From Bin55 sp965205545 (GTDB lineage: Bacteria; Pseudomonadota; Gammaproteobacteria; Pseudomonadales; Azotimanducaceae), in the NCBI GenBank assembly GCA_965205545.1, contig OZ242170.1, forward strand, positions 1,054,001 through 1,118,000: a stretch of 64,000 bases of DNA. Direction: 5' to 3'. Numbering within the stretch: the first letter of the stretch is position 1; each line of letters begins with the position of its first letter. Both the position numbers and the translations under genes were made by a program. The notes beneath the pieces are model-generated. The model was not told where the DNA came from, ran no database searches, and was given only the letters and a program-made list of their open reading frames with translations. Shown one piece after another: positions 34,467 to 43,998 of this stretch.

Positions 34467-35511
34467 GAAAATTGTCGCAATGCAGCTGCCTCGAATAGCC
34501 GAGGTAGTGGATCTGGAGAAGAAATACTCACTGGAACTAGAAGCTCTCGGACCTGTAGCAGACATTGTTGAGGTCGCAAGCCCCTCGCCGGAAGCTTTTG
34601 CCGAGGGTGCCAAGGACGCCGACGCAGTGATAACTTCGTGGGGGATTCACATCAACGAGGACATTATCGGACGGCTTGACAAGTGCGTAGTCATCGGACT
34701 GGGCAGCGTTGGAGTCGATATGGTGGATGTGGAAGCTGCAACTAAGGCGGGAATCGTTGTTACCAATACTCCCGACGTATTCATTGAGGAAGTAGCCGAC
34801 CACGCGATGATGCTGCTTCTCAACGCGGTTCGCAAGACCAAGGAGATGGACATCCTCGCCTCGACCCAAGAATGGTACCGAGGTCGCCCCATACTCAATC
34901 ACGTACCTAGACTGATGGGTCGGACGCTCGGTCTAGTCTCGTTCGGCAACGTCGCTCGTTGCACTGCCACGCGTGCCAAGGCCTTTGGCTTGCATGTAAT
35001 CGCCTACGATCCTTATGTCAGCGAGCTCACTATGGGCGAGTTCGGCGTCGAACCAGTTTCGTGGGGAGAGCTCCTAGAGCGATCTGACTATATCAGCGTT
35101 CACTCGCCTCACAATGAGGAGACCGAGCACCTACTCGATGCCGACGCGTTTGACCGCATGAAGGAAGGTGTCGTAATTGTGAACACCGCACGCGGACCAA
35201 TAATCAAGGAGTCTGCCCTCATCGATGCATTGAACAGCGGAAAAGTTCAGTCAGCGGGACTAGATGTTCTCGAGACTGAGCCTCCCAACCCCCAGAACCC
35301 CTTGCTCAGCATGACAAACGTAATTGTGACACCGCATGTGGCTTCGGCCACGACGCGAATGCGTCCCACCGCTCGCCGTCGCGTTGGCCGCGAAGTGTCT
35401 CTTGTCTTAAGAGGGAAATGGCCCATGAGTTGCGTCAATCCTACGGTGTTGCCGAAAACGTCGCTGGAACGATGGCAACCCATTCCCATGCAACGCGGTC
35501 CGAACCGGTAG
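34459..35511 (+). CDS. D-isomer-specific 2-hydroxyacid dehydrogenase (CtBP-like)
   Basis: A 350-residue NAD(P)-dependent oxidoreductase. The catalytic set is visible: Arg in 'VNTARGPIIKE', Glu in 'LETEPPNPQN', His in 'TPHVASAT'. The nucleotide-binding motif reads 'LGLVSFGNVAR' (G-x-x-x-x-G). Substrate-side residues resemble CtBP/phosphoglycerate-dehydrogenase-like members. ATG at 34459 overlaps the ligase stop by 8 bases; another ATG lies at 34450. It probably reduces or oxidises a 2-hydroxy acid in the pathway that uses the neighbouring ligase and aldolase. Confidence 0.9.
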   Translation: MTKKIVAMQLPRIAEVVDLEKKYSLELEALGPVADIVEVASPSPEAFAEGAKDADAVITSWGIHINEDIIGRLDKCVVIGLGSVGVDMVDVEAATKAGIVVTNTPDVFIEEVADHAMMLLLNAVRKTKEMDILASTQEWYRGRPILNHVPRLMGRTLGLVSFGNVARCTATRAKAFGLHVIAYDPYVSELTMGEFGVEPVSWGELLERSDYISVHSPHNEETEHLLDADAFDRMKEGVVIVNTARGPIIKESALIDALNSGKVQSAGLDVLETEPPNPQNPLLSMTNVIVTPHVASATTRMRPTARRRVGREVSLVLRGKWPMSCVNPTVLPKTSLERWQPIPMQRGPNR

Positions 35512-35580
35512 TCTCGTTCGTGTCCGAACCAGCGGCCATTTAGTAACCGGATCCAACTCCATTGAGAGATTGAGTTCCGC

Positions 35581-38500
35581 ATGAAACCCCTACTACCTTT
35601 CCGATTCTGCCTTTTGCTTATCTGTGCGGGCCCAATCTGTGCGAGCCCTGCTATTACGCTCCCGGAGGAAGCGGCAGAAAACGAACAGTCCAGCGGCGTT
35701 GCGGACTCAGATATTGAAGATATCGTAGTCACGGGCACGCTAATTCCCACTGGAATTCATCCAGCAGCGGTCCCACTGACTACGCTCACGTCCGATGAGC
35801 TGCAGGGCATCGCGCCCGCGGACTTCAAAGACATTCTTCGCGACTTAAGCTCAAACATGAGCTCGCTGGGGCTTTCTTCCAGCAACTGGGTCGGCGATAA
35901 CGGATCATACGGCCACGCCAGCATTAATGTAAGAAACCTAGGCAACGGCGCGACGCTCGTGCTTCTTAATGGCAAGCGCGTGATCCCCTCGCAGTTCGAT
36001 CAGAATGGGGGATCGTATGTGGACGTTCAAACGCTAGTTCCAAATATCGCCATCGAACGCATTGATCTTTTGAAGGATGGCAATTCCGCAATCTATGGAT
36101 CGGATGCTGTCGCCGGAGTGGTCAATGTGATTACTCGCTCCGACTTTCGTGGATTTGAGACGCAACTTTATGTTTCCAAGGATCACGAGTCCGGCGAGCA
36201 AGTGGACACCACCGTTGACGTGCTCTACGGCAGGGGCAACGCAAACACACAATTCACGCTAGCAGCAAGTTTGCTGAATCGCGGCGAACTTACCTACACT
36301 GATCGCTTCGATCGCTTCGGGCTTTCTGGACTTTCAAGTTTCGGTCAGCCAGGAAGATACGTGCCATTGGTGGGCGAGGCGGGGCCGCAGGCAGTAGACT
36401 CAAACTACTGGTGGCCAAACGGCGGACCAGATGCATCTCAATTTCAAGGCAGCCTGCCCGACCCTGAATGTGACAAGGTGGCGGAACGGGATGCAGGGAT
36501 GGGAACATTGGGTTTGCATCCAAATTTTGCCCACATCTGCGTTTACGACTACTCCACATTCTTCTCGATGGTTCGAGCGGAATCTCAATACCAATTGAGT
36601 TCTTCAATTGAGCAGACACTGGAAGGTGGAGCGACGCTCTATGCGTCGATGGCGCTCTTCAGTTCTTCTTCGCAAGGAGGAAACTCCTACTATCCCGACG
36701 TTAGGTATGTAATTGTTCCCTCTCATAATCTGGGATTGCAGCTTGACGCTGCACGGCGTGGGTTTGAGCCTGTGCCCTACCAAGCGCTGCAACGGGTCAT
36801 AGGTGGTACCTCCGCGTCCACATTCGAAAGCCGGCCATTGAACACGCGGGACAAATACCTGCGCAGCGGTTTCGATGTTCTTGCAGGGCTAAAGTCCAAT
36901 TGGACGTGGCTTGATCGATCTTGGGACATCGACTTTAGCATTGCGTCGGCATCGAGAAAGATCACAACACACCTTCCCACTGATTCCATCACGGATCGAG
37001 TGAACTTGGCTTTTGAGGGCCTCGGAGGCCCCGACTGTAATGCAGCGACAGGATCCCCGGGCTCAGGAAATCTGGGCACTGGCAATTGCTTCTACTACAA
37101 CAGTTTTCAGACGAGCGTCTTCGATCCTTCGACCGGAGAGGAATGGAGTCCTACTGGCAGTTCATGGGCTCCCGATCCTCAGTTGACAGTTTCAGATGCA
37201 GCCCGTCTCTATCAGAATCCGCCTGAATTGCTTCAGTGGTTGCATGGAATCTACCGTTCGGACCGCAAATTGAGCCATTTTGTACTGGACTTTCTCGCCT
37301 TTACGGACATAGCTACTTTGAGAGGATTGCCAGTTGGCATGGCGGTGGGATCGCAATTTCGTCAGAGTTCTGCCGAGACCGACTACGACGACATTTCCAA
37401 CGTCTTTGGTTTCGCTTTCCTTAGTGGGGATACGGATTGGACCAACGACACCCAGAGTTGGTCTCTCTTCACGGAACTGCACGTTCCGCTGTCTCGGCGA
37501 ACAAACTTGTATGCGGCACTGCGCAGAGAGCAAATTCGAGATCCCGATGCTGTGTCGCTGGATCCCAAGCTCTCTCTATTGGTTTCGCTAAATGAAGACG
37601 TCTCTCTACGAGTGAGCGCGGGAACTTCCTTCAAGATTGGATCGCTGTTGCAGACAGGAGGCAGTAGAACGATCTTTCAAAATTCGAGCGATCCTTTTTC
37701 CAACGCCGCATCGCTTGCTTACAGGGCCTCTCAAGCTCGAGGCAATCCAGACCTAACTCCCGAGACTGCGAGAACGCTCAGCATCGGATTGACTTGGAGT
37801 CCTCAAGCTGTCGACGGACTCAAAGCAACTGTCGACTGGTATCACTACGACTACAACGAATTGGTGATTCGTGAAGGCCATCAAGCTCTTATCGACCGAG
37901 ACAATGCGCTACGCTGTCCCAACGGCGTCAATGGCGATGTAACGGCTGGACCTCTTTGTGGTGTTTGGGACCACGACGGTGATGGAGTCGAATCGGTCTT
38001 TAGCATCGGCGAGGGATTGCCAGACAAGGTAATCCGACGATCAGACGGATACTTGGTGCGAACCGAACCTAGCTATTTGAACGCGAACAGGCTAGTCACA
38101 AGTGGACTCGATGCATCCGCTACCTACTCGTTCAGTGTTGACGCAATTGGCGACTTCACGCTCTCTTCCTCGCTAACTCGGTTTCTTGAATACAAGCTGA
38201 CTCTGCAGTCCGGAACGGTCATCGACGGCATTGGCAAGCGAAATGCGTCGAATGCCATAGCGCGCCCAATGCCGAAACTTCGCCTTCAAGCGGCTTTGGA
38301 TTGGTCGCGCGGAAACGCAGCAGGAAGGGTTAGCGTCAATTCGATAGGAAGCTATCAAGATGAAAGTACCCAGACTGCGTTCCTTGGCGCTTACTTGGGG
38401 TACGCACCTAACATCAAAGCGATGACCACACTCGATGCACAATTTCGCTGGTGCACCACCGAGTGGTTCCGTTTCGGAATGCCACTGCAGATTTCTCTAG

Positions 38501-38643
38501 GGGCAAAGAACTTGCTTAATCGAGAGCCACCCCTTGTAATTGTGGATGGTGCATATGATTACTACCTACACGATCCTCGGGGTCGCATTTACTATCTGAG
38601 CCTACAGACTTCTCGAACTAGCCAAGCCACCAACTGTCGCTAG
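35581..38643 (+). CDS. TonB-dependent outer-membrane receptor
   Basis: A 1020-residue receptor. A signal peptide (about 1-21) is followed by a TonB box/plug start 'EDIVVTGTLIP' and a plug domain ('VNVRNLGNGATLVLLNGKR', 'IERIDLLKDGNSAIYGSDAVAGVVNV'). The rest is a 22-strand barrel with aromatic strand ends. Such long receptors with the 'GSDAVAGVVN' plug import large substrates such as glycans, peptides or cobalamin-like ligands. The C-terminus runs on for about ten residues after the usual last strand and does not end in Phe. The stop overlaps the convergent protease gene by 3 bases. A secreted protease as neighbour suggests peptide scavenging. Confidence 0.92.
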   Translation: MKPLLPFRFCLLLICAGPICASPAITLPEEAAENEQSSGVADSDIEDIVVTGTLIPTGIHPAAVPLTTLTSDELQGIAPADFKDILRDLSSNMSSLGLSSSNWVGDNGSYGHASINVRNLGNGATLVLLNGKRVIPSQFDQNGGSYVDVQTLVPNIAIERIDLLKDGNSAIYGSDAVAGVVNVITRSDFRGFETQLYVSKDHESGEQVDTTVDVLYGRGNANTQFTLAASLLNRGELTYTDRFDRFGLSGLSSFGQPGRYVPLVGEAGPQAVDSNYWWPNGGPDASQFQGSLPDPECDKVAERDAGMGTLGLHPNFAHICVYDYSTFFSMVRAESQYQLSSSIEQTLEGGATLYASMALFSSSSQGGNSYYPDVRYVIVPSHNLGLQLDAARRGFEPVPYQALQRVIGGTSASTFESRPLNTRDKYLRSGFDVLAGLKSNWTWLDRSWDIDFSIASASRKITTHLPTDSITDRVNLAFEGLGGPDCNAATGSPGSGNLGTGNCFYYNSFQTSVFDPSTGEEWSPTGSSWAPDPQLTVSDAARLYQNPPELLQWLHGIYRSDRKLSHFVLDFLAFTDIATLRGLPVGMAVGSQFRQSSAETDYDDISNVFGFAFLSGDTDWTNDTQSWSLFTELHVPLSRRTNLYAALRREQIRDPDAVSLDPKLSLLVSLNEDVSLRVSAGTSFKIGSLLQTGGSRTIFQNSSDPFSNAASLAYRASQARGNPDLTPETARTLSIGLTWSPQAVDGLKATVDWYHYDYNELVIREGHQALIDRDNALRCPNGVNGDVTAGPLCGVWDHDGDGVESVFSIGEGLPDKVIRRSDGYLVRTEPSYLNANRLVTSGLDASATYSFSVDAIGDFTLSSSLTRFLEYKLTLQSGTVIDGIGKRNASNAIARPMPKLRLQAALDWSRGNAAGRVSVNSIGSYQDESTQTAFLGAYLGYAPNIKAMTTLDAQFRWCTTEWFRFGMPLQISLGAKNLLNREPPLVIVDGAYDYYLHDPRGRIYYLSLQTSRTSQATNCR

Positions 38644-40772
38644 TCAACTGCTACCTCGACATTCAGCCGATACTTGGACGGGTCTGATGCGCGTCCTTCA
38701 ATGTACAGAAAGTATGTGCCTTTAGAGAGTTCGTGTGTAATTCGGAAATTGGCGTCTGTTTCAGAACGATCGTCGTTGCGCACCAGTGAAGTGTCTTGAT
38801 CATTCTTCAATTCGCCAATCGTGTCGGTCTCTCCCTCGGTATACAGCGTTACGACGGAAGAACGTAGCAATTCCAGCTCAAAGACATCAACGTCGCTCTC
38901 AACATCTATGACTCCAGGCGTATCCAAATTCCACGAATTGGCGGAGCAAGAGATCGTTGTGGCAGTAGCTGCGTCGTTTCCATGGTCGTCGCCAGCTACG
39001 AATTCGGTGTGCAGCTCATACTCACCAGTATTGCTGCCATAGCTTTCAATTTTGACAAAGTAGGTTCCTGGTTCGACCTCGACCGACATTGAAAAGTTGA
39101 GCCCTATTCCACTGTCGTCGTCTGTGGCAATTTCTGTGCCATCTTCATCGATTATCCAACCCACGGTATCGAGTGAGCCTTGAGTGTGAACCTTTAGCTC
39201 TCCTGATTGAGAAATGCTAATCTCAAACATGTCGATGTCGTCGCTCTCGTCGATCTCTCCCTCGATCACATGTCCAATGGTTACGAGAGTTGCCGTGGCG
39301 GTCGTATTGCCATGATCGTCCTGGGTGTCATCAATCTCTGGATCAAACCACTCTTCTATGTAGGGGTAGAAATTTTGCAGCCTTCCAAACCATACGTAGG
39401 GTCTGGTGCACTCCTGATCCGAGGCCGAAAGGATTCCAACCAGCCGAGCTTCGCCGTCGTCTGGATGAACTTCCCACATTCCAGCTCCACTACTTCCTCC
39501 CTCAGCCGTTCCGTCGGAAAACCGCACTGAGATGCCATTTGTTAGCGTGAAGCAATCGGCTTCGTCTTCTGCATCGCACACTTCAATCGTGTCGTTGCCT
39601 AACGACGATCCTTCAAAGTACTTCTTGTGCTCGCCACCAGGATGGTGAGCACCGTGCACTTCCGTGCCGTAGGAAACATTTGAGGTCCACCAACCCGAAT
39701 ACCATGCACCAGACGGGGCGCTGCGATTGAGTTCCAACAGTGTCATATCGTCCTGCGTTCGTGTCTGGAGGAGGTCTGCTCCACCATACGTAACGGTGTA
39801 GTCCAAGTCCGTGGAGTTGCCGCCGCACACCCACTTGCGGTAAAACCAGTGCACAACAACGGAACTTGCAGTGGCACTATCTGCAATGCAATGGGCGGCA
39901 GTCAAGACGTAAGGCTTGAATATGCCTTCGCCATCGTCAACGTTCATCAGCACTCCCGAGCAGACATACGTGTACTCTGTGTCCTCAAATTCCAGCTTGA
40001 CCGTAGACTTTGCTGAACCTTCGTCCAAATCTCCGTCTTCGACTGCACATTGCGTGTCCCTGTGATTTGTGCATTCCAATTCAAAAGCTGGAATGTCTCC
40101 AGTAACAGCACCTCTAGTGCGGTGTGCGAGATGCAACAACGATATTGTTGAGTTTCGGACATCTTCCTTTGTTGGCAATCGGATTTCGATTCCGATCACC
40201 TCCCCGTTTGCTGGGGGCGACCACAGGGTCTTTTCCGAAGTCTTCAATTCCTTAGTCTTGATGACATCTATCGCTGTACGGTCGCCGTCTTCATCGAACT
40301 CGAAGAATACGATCGTTGTGTTGGACGGAAGATTCAATTCCAATTCCGCTCTGACTGATCTAGCGCCAGGCGACCGGATTGTTGCGTAGGCGACAACACC
40401 CGAGTCAATTGGTGTCCAACGCAAATCTTCCATTAGATTGCCTTGTGCGTCCAATGGGATTTCTCGGTGCATTCCAATTTTTTGAGGACCGATATGTGCT
40501 TCAGAGCGCATTCTCAGTTCTTCTGAAACCTCTAAATCTGGCAATTCCAATTGGTAGGCGGATGCCTGGTCCGGTTGAAAGATTATGTCGGGCAGTTGTT
40601 GCTGCAATGAAGAAGTGGAAGATTTCGCGCCATCAACGACGAGGTCGCCCTCTGCAGGCTGTGCATTAGCGTCCACGCTAAACACGAACAACGCGGGAGC
40701 CCAGATCAACACCCTACTCTTGTGTCCTGTTAGTCCTAAAACTGTCTTAATTTGCTGCGCGGGCTGCTTCAT
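38640..40772 (-). CDS. Secreted trypsin-like serine protease with two PPC domains
   Basis: A 710-residue exported protease. Signal peptide about 1-38; a pro/N-terminal beta domain to about 235; then an S1-type catalytic domain with His294 ('LTAAHCIAD'), an Asp in 'DDMTLLELN', and Ser428 in 'EGGSSGAG', a motif close to lysyl endopeptidases rather than GDSGGP. Paired Cys residues in the domain suggest disulfides. Two bacterial pre-peptidase C-terminal (PPC) domains follow (about 495-590 and 600-710), which in the family are often removed during secretion. It likely degrades extracellular protein. The neighbouring TonB receptor could take up products. Confidence 0.88.
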   Translation of the reverse strand: MKQPAQQIKTVLGLTGHKSRVLIWAPALFVFSVDANAQPAEGDLVVDGAKSSTSSLQQQLPDIIFQPDQASAYQLELPDLEVSEELRMRSEAHIGPQKIGMHREIPLDAQGNLMEDLRWTPIDSGVVAYATIRSPGARSVRAELELNLPSNTTIVFFEFDEDGDRTAIDVIKTKELKTSEKTLWSPPANGEVIGIEIRLPTKEDVRNSTISLLHLAHRTRGAVTGDIPAFELECTNHRDTQCAVEDGDLDEGSAKSTVKLEFEDTEYTYVCSGVLMNVDDGEGIFKPYVLTAAHCIADSATASSVVVHWFYRKWVCGGNSTDLDYTVTYGGADLLQTRTQDDMTLLELNRSAPSGAWYSGWWTSNVSYGTEVHGAHHPGGEHKKYFEGSSLGNDTIEVCDAEDEADCFTLTNGISVRFSDGTAEGGSSGAGMWEVHPDDGEARLVGILSASDQECTRPYVWFGRLQNFYPYIEEWFDPEIDDTQDDHGNTTATATLVTIGHVIEGEIDESDDIDMFEISISQSGELKVHTQGSLDTVGWIIDEDGTEIATDDDSGIGLNFSMSVEVEPGTYFVKIESYGSNTGEYELHTEFVAGDDHGNDAATATTISCSANSWNLDTPGVIDVESDVDVFELELLRSSVVTLYTEGETDTIGELKNDQDTSLVRNDDRSETDANFRITHELSKGTYFLYIEGRASDPSKYRLNVEVAVD

Positions 40773-40976
40773 AGCATTTGCTCGGTATTGAGTGGTTGCA
40801 GGTCCACTTATCGCTGCACGGCTGTCATCTGAGACTGCTTCACCAGCTTCCGCAGTCGTGTTCCGTGATGTCTCAGTTATTGTCTTGCTGGGCGAGAACT
40901 AGTGGTGAATTGTTGGAGATCATGATAGCCCATCTTCCTACGTGACTGATGGGACCACCATAGGTGAGACTGGGGT

Positions 40977-41696
40977 TCAGGTGCTTCTTAACTGACCGGA
41001 TGGGTCATATTCTTGCGAGTCATTTTCGTGTTCTACAGCGAAAATCGTTAGCCAATGACCTTCAATTCGGTGAAAGTAGCCTTTTCCTCTCTGAACGGCA
41101 TTGCTAGACTCGCGTACGCTTGTAGTGATGGCGGAAAACTCTAGGGATTCAAGCGAAACCCGCAATTCAACGTCGTCGAAAGCAAGAAACTCACCAACGA
41201 CCGGATTGACTGCTTTATATATGGACTCTTTTGCGCTGTAGAGGGCAGTTCTCCATATTCCGGAATCCATGTGCCGCAGCCATTGACGTTCCGTTGACAA
41301 CAGTACGCGTTCTCCCACACTCTCCGAAACCGCAAGAACTGGAATTACGTCAATTCCCATTCCAAGGTAATCTTCATTGGATCCAATGGCTGCAACTGCA
41401 AGCGCATTGGAATGAGAGATGCTACCCACGATGCCACTCGGCCAACTCGGTGCTCTCTCAATTCGGTCGATCGATACCTCGTCGATTCCAAATTGTCTGA
41501 GAGCAGCATGCGCTGCACGACGACCTGATGAGTATTCCCGCTTTCGACTTGCTATGGAGTTCTGAATTGCCACGTGTTCTGGGTCGAGTAGCTGATCGAC
41601 ATGATCGCCAACCCGAGATAGCACTAGGCATGTACGTGGCAACACATCGTCGCCAGTCTGAAGGGGCGCTATGCCGTCAAGACACTTGGTCTGCAC
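40977..41696 (-). CDS. 4'-phosphopantetheinyl transferase (Sfp/EntD type)
   Basis: A 239-residue PPTase. The CoA/metal motifs are 'GSISHSNALAVAA', 'GIDVIP' (metal Asp) and 'YSAKESIYKAVNP' (W/F-S-x-K-E-x-x-x-K). It transfers phosphopantetheine from CoA to carrier proteins of NRPS/PKS or fatty acid synthesis. The order of motifs and length fit the EntD/Sfp group, not AcpS. GTG start. No carrier protein or synthase gene is in the window, so its target lies elsewhere. Confidence 0.9.
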   Translation of the reverse strand: MQTKCLDGIAPLQTGDDVLPRTCLVLSRVGDHVDQLLDPEHVAIQNSIASRKREYSSGRRAAHAALRQFGIDEVSIDRIERAPSWPSGIVGSISHSNALAVAAIGSNEDYLGMGIDVIPVLAVSESVGERVLLSTERQWLRHMDSGIWRTALYSAKESIYKAVNPVVGEFLAFDDVELRVSLESLEFSAITTSVRESSNAVQRGKGYFHRIEGHWLTIFAVEHENDSQEYDPSGQLRST

Positions 41697-41779
41697 GGCT
41701 ACCAGTGATCACTAGATGTTCCAGCTCCTGCTCCGATGGTCCACAATTTCTCGATGTGAACAGCCGCGAAAGCGCGATG

Positions 41780-41864
41780 TGGTGCCCAGGGAGGGAGTCG
41801 AACCCTCACGCCCGAAGGCACAGGAACCTAAATCCTGCTTGTCTGCCAGTTCCAACACCTGGGC
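41780..41864 (-). tRNA. tRNA-Leu (anticodon UAG)
   Basis: An 85-nt class II tRNA on the minus strand. The acceptor stem GCCCAGG/CCTGGGC is perfect, the D region has 'TGGAACTGGCAGAC', the anticodon stem CAGGA/TCCTG holds loop TTTAGGT (TAG), there is a long variable arm (TGCCTTCGGGCGT), and the T arm is GAGGG-TTCGACT-CCCTC. The CCA is encoded. It stands 135 bases from the divergent tRNA-Leu(UAA). Confidence 0.96.
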
Positions 41865-41999
41865 AACGCAGCTAATTTTAGAGCTTAGGCTGGCCAACTC
41901 GTTCCGATCTTCCTGCAAGCTGGCACAAGTAACCGGTGTAATCGAACGTTGTTGCCTTTTTCGAGTCTATACGGCAAGTAAAATCACTTGGAAATTGTT

Positions 42000-42326
42000 G
42001 CCCGAGTGGCGAAATTGGTAGACGCAAGGGACTTGAGCGTCAATTTGAGCACGTGGACGGCGACGTCCACCGTGAATGGAGTCAAATTCGGGGAAACCTC
42101 GTTTCGTGAAATTGTGGCAATCCCGAGCTAAGCGACCTTGAAGCAGAGGTTGAAAGTGTAGAGACTTTACGGCTCCCCCTTGAAAAATCTTGTAACCCGA
42201 GCCGATCAAGGTGAAGAGAAAGTCCAGACCACGAACGTTGCAGTAGTAACGGCGCCGAAAGTCGTAGTGGTAAGAAAATCCCTCGGAGAATACTCCGTGC
42301 CGGTTCGACTCCGGCCTCGGGCACCA
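42000..42326 (+). tRNA. tRNA-Leu (anticodon UAA) interrupted by a group I intron
   Basis: Two exons, 42000-42034 and 42275-42326, join to a complete class II tRNA. Acceptor GCCCGAG/CTCGGGC; anticodon stem AGGGA/TCCCT; loop CTTAAAA giving anticodon TAA; variable arm CGGAGAATACTCCG; T arm GCCGG-TTCGACT-CCGGC; CCA encoded. The break lies between U34 and A35 of the anticodon, the site of the classic cyanobacterial and plastid tRNA-Leu(UAA) intron. Unspliced, the anticodon loop cannot form. A TAAAAT at 41979-41984 may be the -10 box. The convergent hyuB stop lies 1 base after the CCA. Confidence 0.95.
42035..42274 (+). other. Group I self-splicing intron, 240 nt, no ORF
   Basis: The 5' exon ends in U and the intron ends in G (42274), as required. 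P1: exon CTT can pair with intron GAG near 42047-42049 with a U-G wobble at the splice site. P2: GTGGACG/CGTCCAC (42053-42059 with 42064-42070) capped by GNRA loop GCGA. P7: GACTTT (42163-42168) with AAAGTC (42219-42224), in R- and S-type contexts ('GTGTAGAGACTTTACGG', 'GAAGAGAAAGTCCAGACC'). P8: CGGCTC (42170-42175) with GAGCCG (42199-42204). The compact size and core resemble subgroup IC3, as in Anabaena tRNA-Leu and Azoarcus tRNA-Ile introns. Too short for a homing endonuclease. Confidence 0.93.
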
Positions 42327-42327
42327 C

Positions 42328-43998
42328 TCAATTGGAGTCTCGTTCCAATCTAGAGTAACCGTACGTTCTTTGTGCGGCGTCCTCGCTTATCAACTCCGTT
42401 TCTAGATCGTTCTGAACGAATTTGCGATCCCGCTTTGTAGGCAAACCGCGACCACCCCCACCGGGCGTCTCCATTACTAGAGTCGCGCCAGCAGGAACAA
42501 TTTCTTTTCCCTTTGCAGCAAGCTCCTCGCCTTCCTTTACGTAGACTCGGCCCGTCGCGCCGTCAGCACCTCCATCGCGACCACGAGCCGGATGCCTAAC
42601 GCGATCAAACATCTTCGAGACAACAAAAGGCGCGCCATTCGCATGACGGATCTCAAGAACCTGACCCAACCCTCCTCGGAATTCACCCGCTCCTCCCGAG
42701 TCCTCGCGAAATTCACGTCTCAGGAAAATCAATGGCGACGTTATTTCGTTTACTTCCGTCGAGGTCGTTCGTACCCCCGAAGGAAACGCAGTCGTGGAAA
42801 GACCGTCCCGAGATGGACGAGCTCCAGTTCCGCCATTGAATATTGGATTTATTACGAAATTGGGAGCATTGAAATTCGGACTGGCCCCGGAGTCGCTCAT
42901 CAAAACCGGATTCCAAATGCATGATGACCCCTCGCATGGAACGCGATCAGGCATGATTTCACTCAAGCACCCAATCACAACGTCGGGCAGCATTTGACCC
43001 AACGCATGTCTTGCCGAGACCGGGCTAGGTGGCTCTGCATTCAATATCGAGCCACTCGGCGCTGTTACATTGATAGCTGATAGCGATCCAGCGTTGTTAG
43101 GTACGTCGTTGCCGATTAGGCATCGCGCTCCAAAGGACGCATAGGCTTCTGCGTACGGAAGAGGAACATTAATTCCATATCGAGAAATCGACGAGGTGCC
43201 CTCAAAGTCAATGTCGATGCTTGATTCCTTGATCGAAACACAACATTCAACATGTACAGGGTCGTCGTACCCATCCACATTCATCGAATAGCGATAGGTG
43301 CCGTTTGGCAACGCCGAAATCTCGTTTTCCATAGCTTCTCGCGACGCAGTGAGTATTTCGTCGCCAATGGCATCGAAATCGGTCAGTTGGAACTCCCTCA
43401 TAGTTGCCAGAAGCTTTTGCGATCCAGCATCGTTGCATGCGGTCAGAGAATAAAGATCACCTTCCGCGACCACTGGATCCCGAACGTTGGAATGTATCAA
43501 TCGCATAAGCGTTTCATTGAGCTTCCCACGCTCGAATAGCCGAGTGATAGGCACCCACAAACCCTCCTCGTATACCTCTGTTGCGTCCGGGCCGAATCCT
43601 CGTCCTCCAACATCGGCAATGTGACTTGTTGAGGCGAAAAGCGCCACGACGCGATCCTCAACGAAGGTGGGTGTCACAACCGTGAAGTCATTCAAGTGTC
43701 CCGTAGCCAGCCATGGGTCGTTGGTAAGCAGGACATCGCCCGCCCGCAAACTTTCGATGGGGTATTCCTTTAGAAAGTTGCCAACGGATTTGGCCATGGC
43801 GTTGACGTGTCCGGGAGTGCCTGTGATGGCTTGCGCAAGCATTTGCCCGCGAGTGTTGAAGACACCGGCGGACAAGTCGCCCGCCTCTCTCACGACAGGC
43901 GAGAACGCGGTGCGCATGAGGGTTTGCGCCTGGTCTTCTACGATGGCAAGCAACCGATCCCAAACCAACTGCCGTTGAATTGCGCCAAAACTAGGCAT
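42328..43998 (-). CDS. hyuB: Hydantoinase B/oxoprolinase family protein
   Basis: A 556-residue HyuB-type subunit. N-terminal 'VEDQAQTLMRTAFSPVVREAGDLSAGVFN', 'GHVNAMAKSV', 'VLLTNDPWLATGHLNDF' and 'DFEGTS' are family hallmarks, as is the Gly-rich C-terminus 'ETPGGGGRGLP'. HyuA and HyuB together form ATP-dependent hydrolases of cyclic amides (hydantoin, 5-oxoproline) or, in related complexes, acetone/acetophenone carboxylases. ATG at 43998 is chosen since it matches the family start and overlaps the hyuA stop (ATGCCTAG). The stop is next to the tRNA-Leu 3' end. Confidence 0.9.
   Translation of the reverse strand: MPSFGAIQRQLVWDRLLAIVEDQAQTLMRTAFSPVVREAGDLSAGVFNTRGQMLAQAITGTPGHVNAMAKSVGNFLKEYPIESLRAGDVLLTNDPWLATGHLNDFTVVTPTFVEDRVVALFASTSHIADVGGRGFGPDATEVYEEGLWVPITRLFERGKLNETLMRLIHSNVRDPVVAEGDLYSLTACNDAGSQKLLATMREFQLTDFDAIGDEILTASREAMENEISALPNGTYRYSMNVDGYDDPVHVECCVSIKESSIDIDFEGTSSISRYGINVPLPYAEAYASFGARCLIGNDVPNNAGSLSAINVTAPSGSILNAEPPSPVSARHALGQMLPDVVIGCLSEIMPDRVPCEGSSCIWNPVLMSDSGASPNFNAPNFVINPIFNGGTGARPSRDGLSTTAFPSGVRTTSTEVNEITSPLIFLRREFREDSGGAGEFRGGLGQVLEIRHANGAPFVVSKMFDRVRHPARGRDGGADGATGRVYVKEGEELAAKGKEIVPAGATLVMETPGGGGRGLPTKRDRKFVQNDLETELISEDAAQRTYGYSRLERDSN

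Noticed and set aside
40929..40953. Inverted repeat CCCATC/GATGGG between the PPTase and protease genes
   Set aside because: Only 6 bp, long loop, no T-run; could be chance.
41967..42327. Open frames on both strands across the tRNA-Leu(UAA) intron region
   Set aside because: They run through tRNA exons and the structured ribozyme core. The frames have no family features and differ in every reading frame; the RNA structure explains the sequence.
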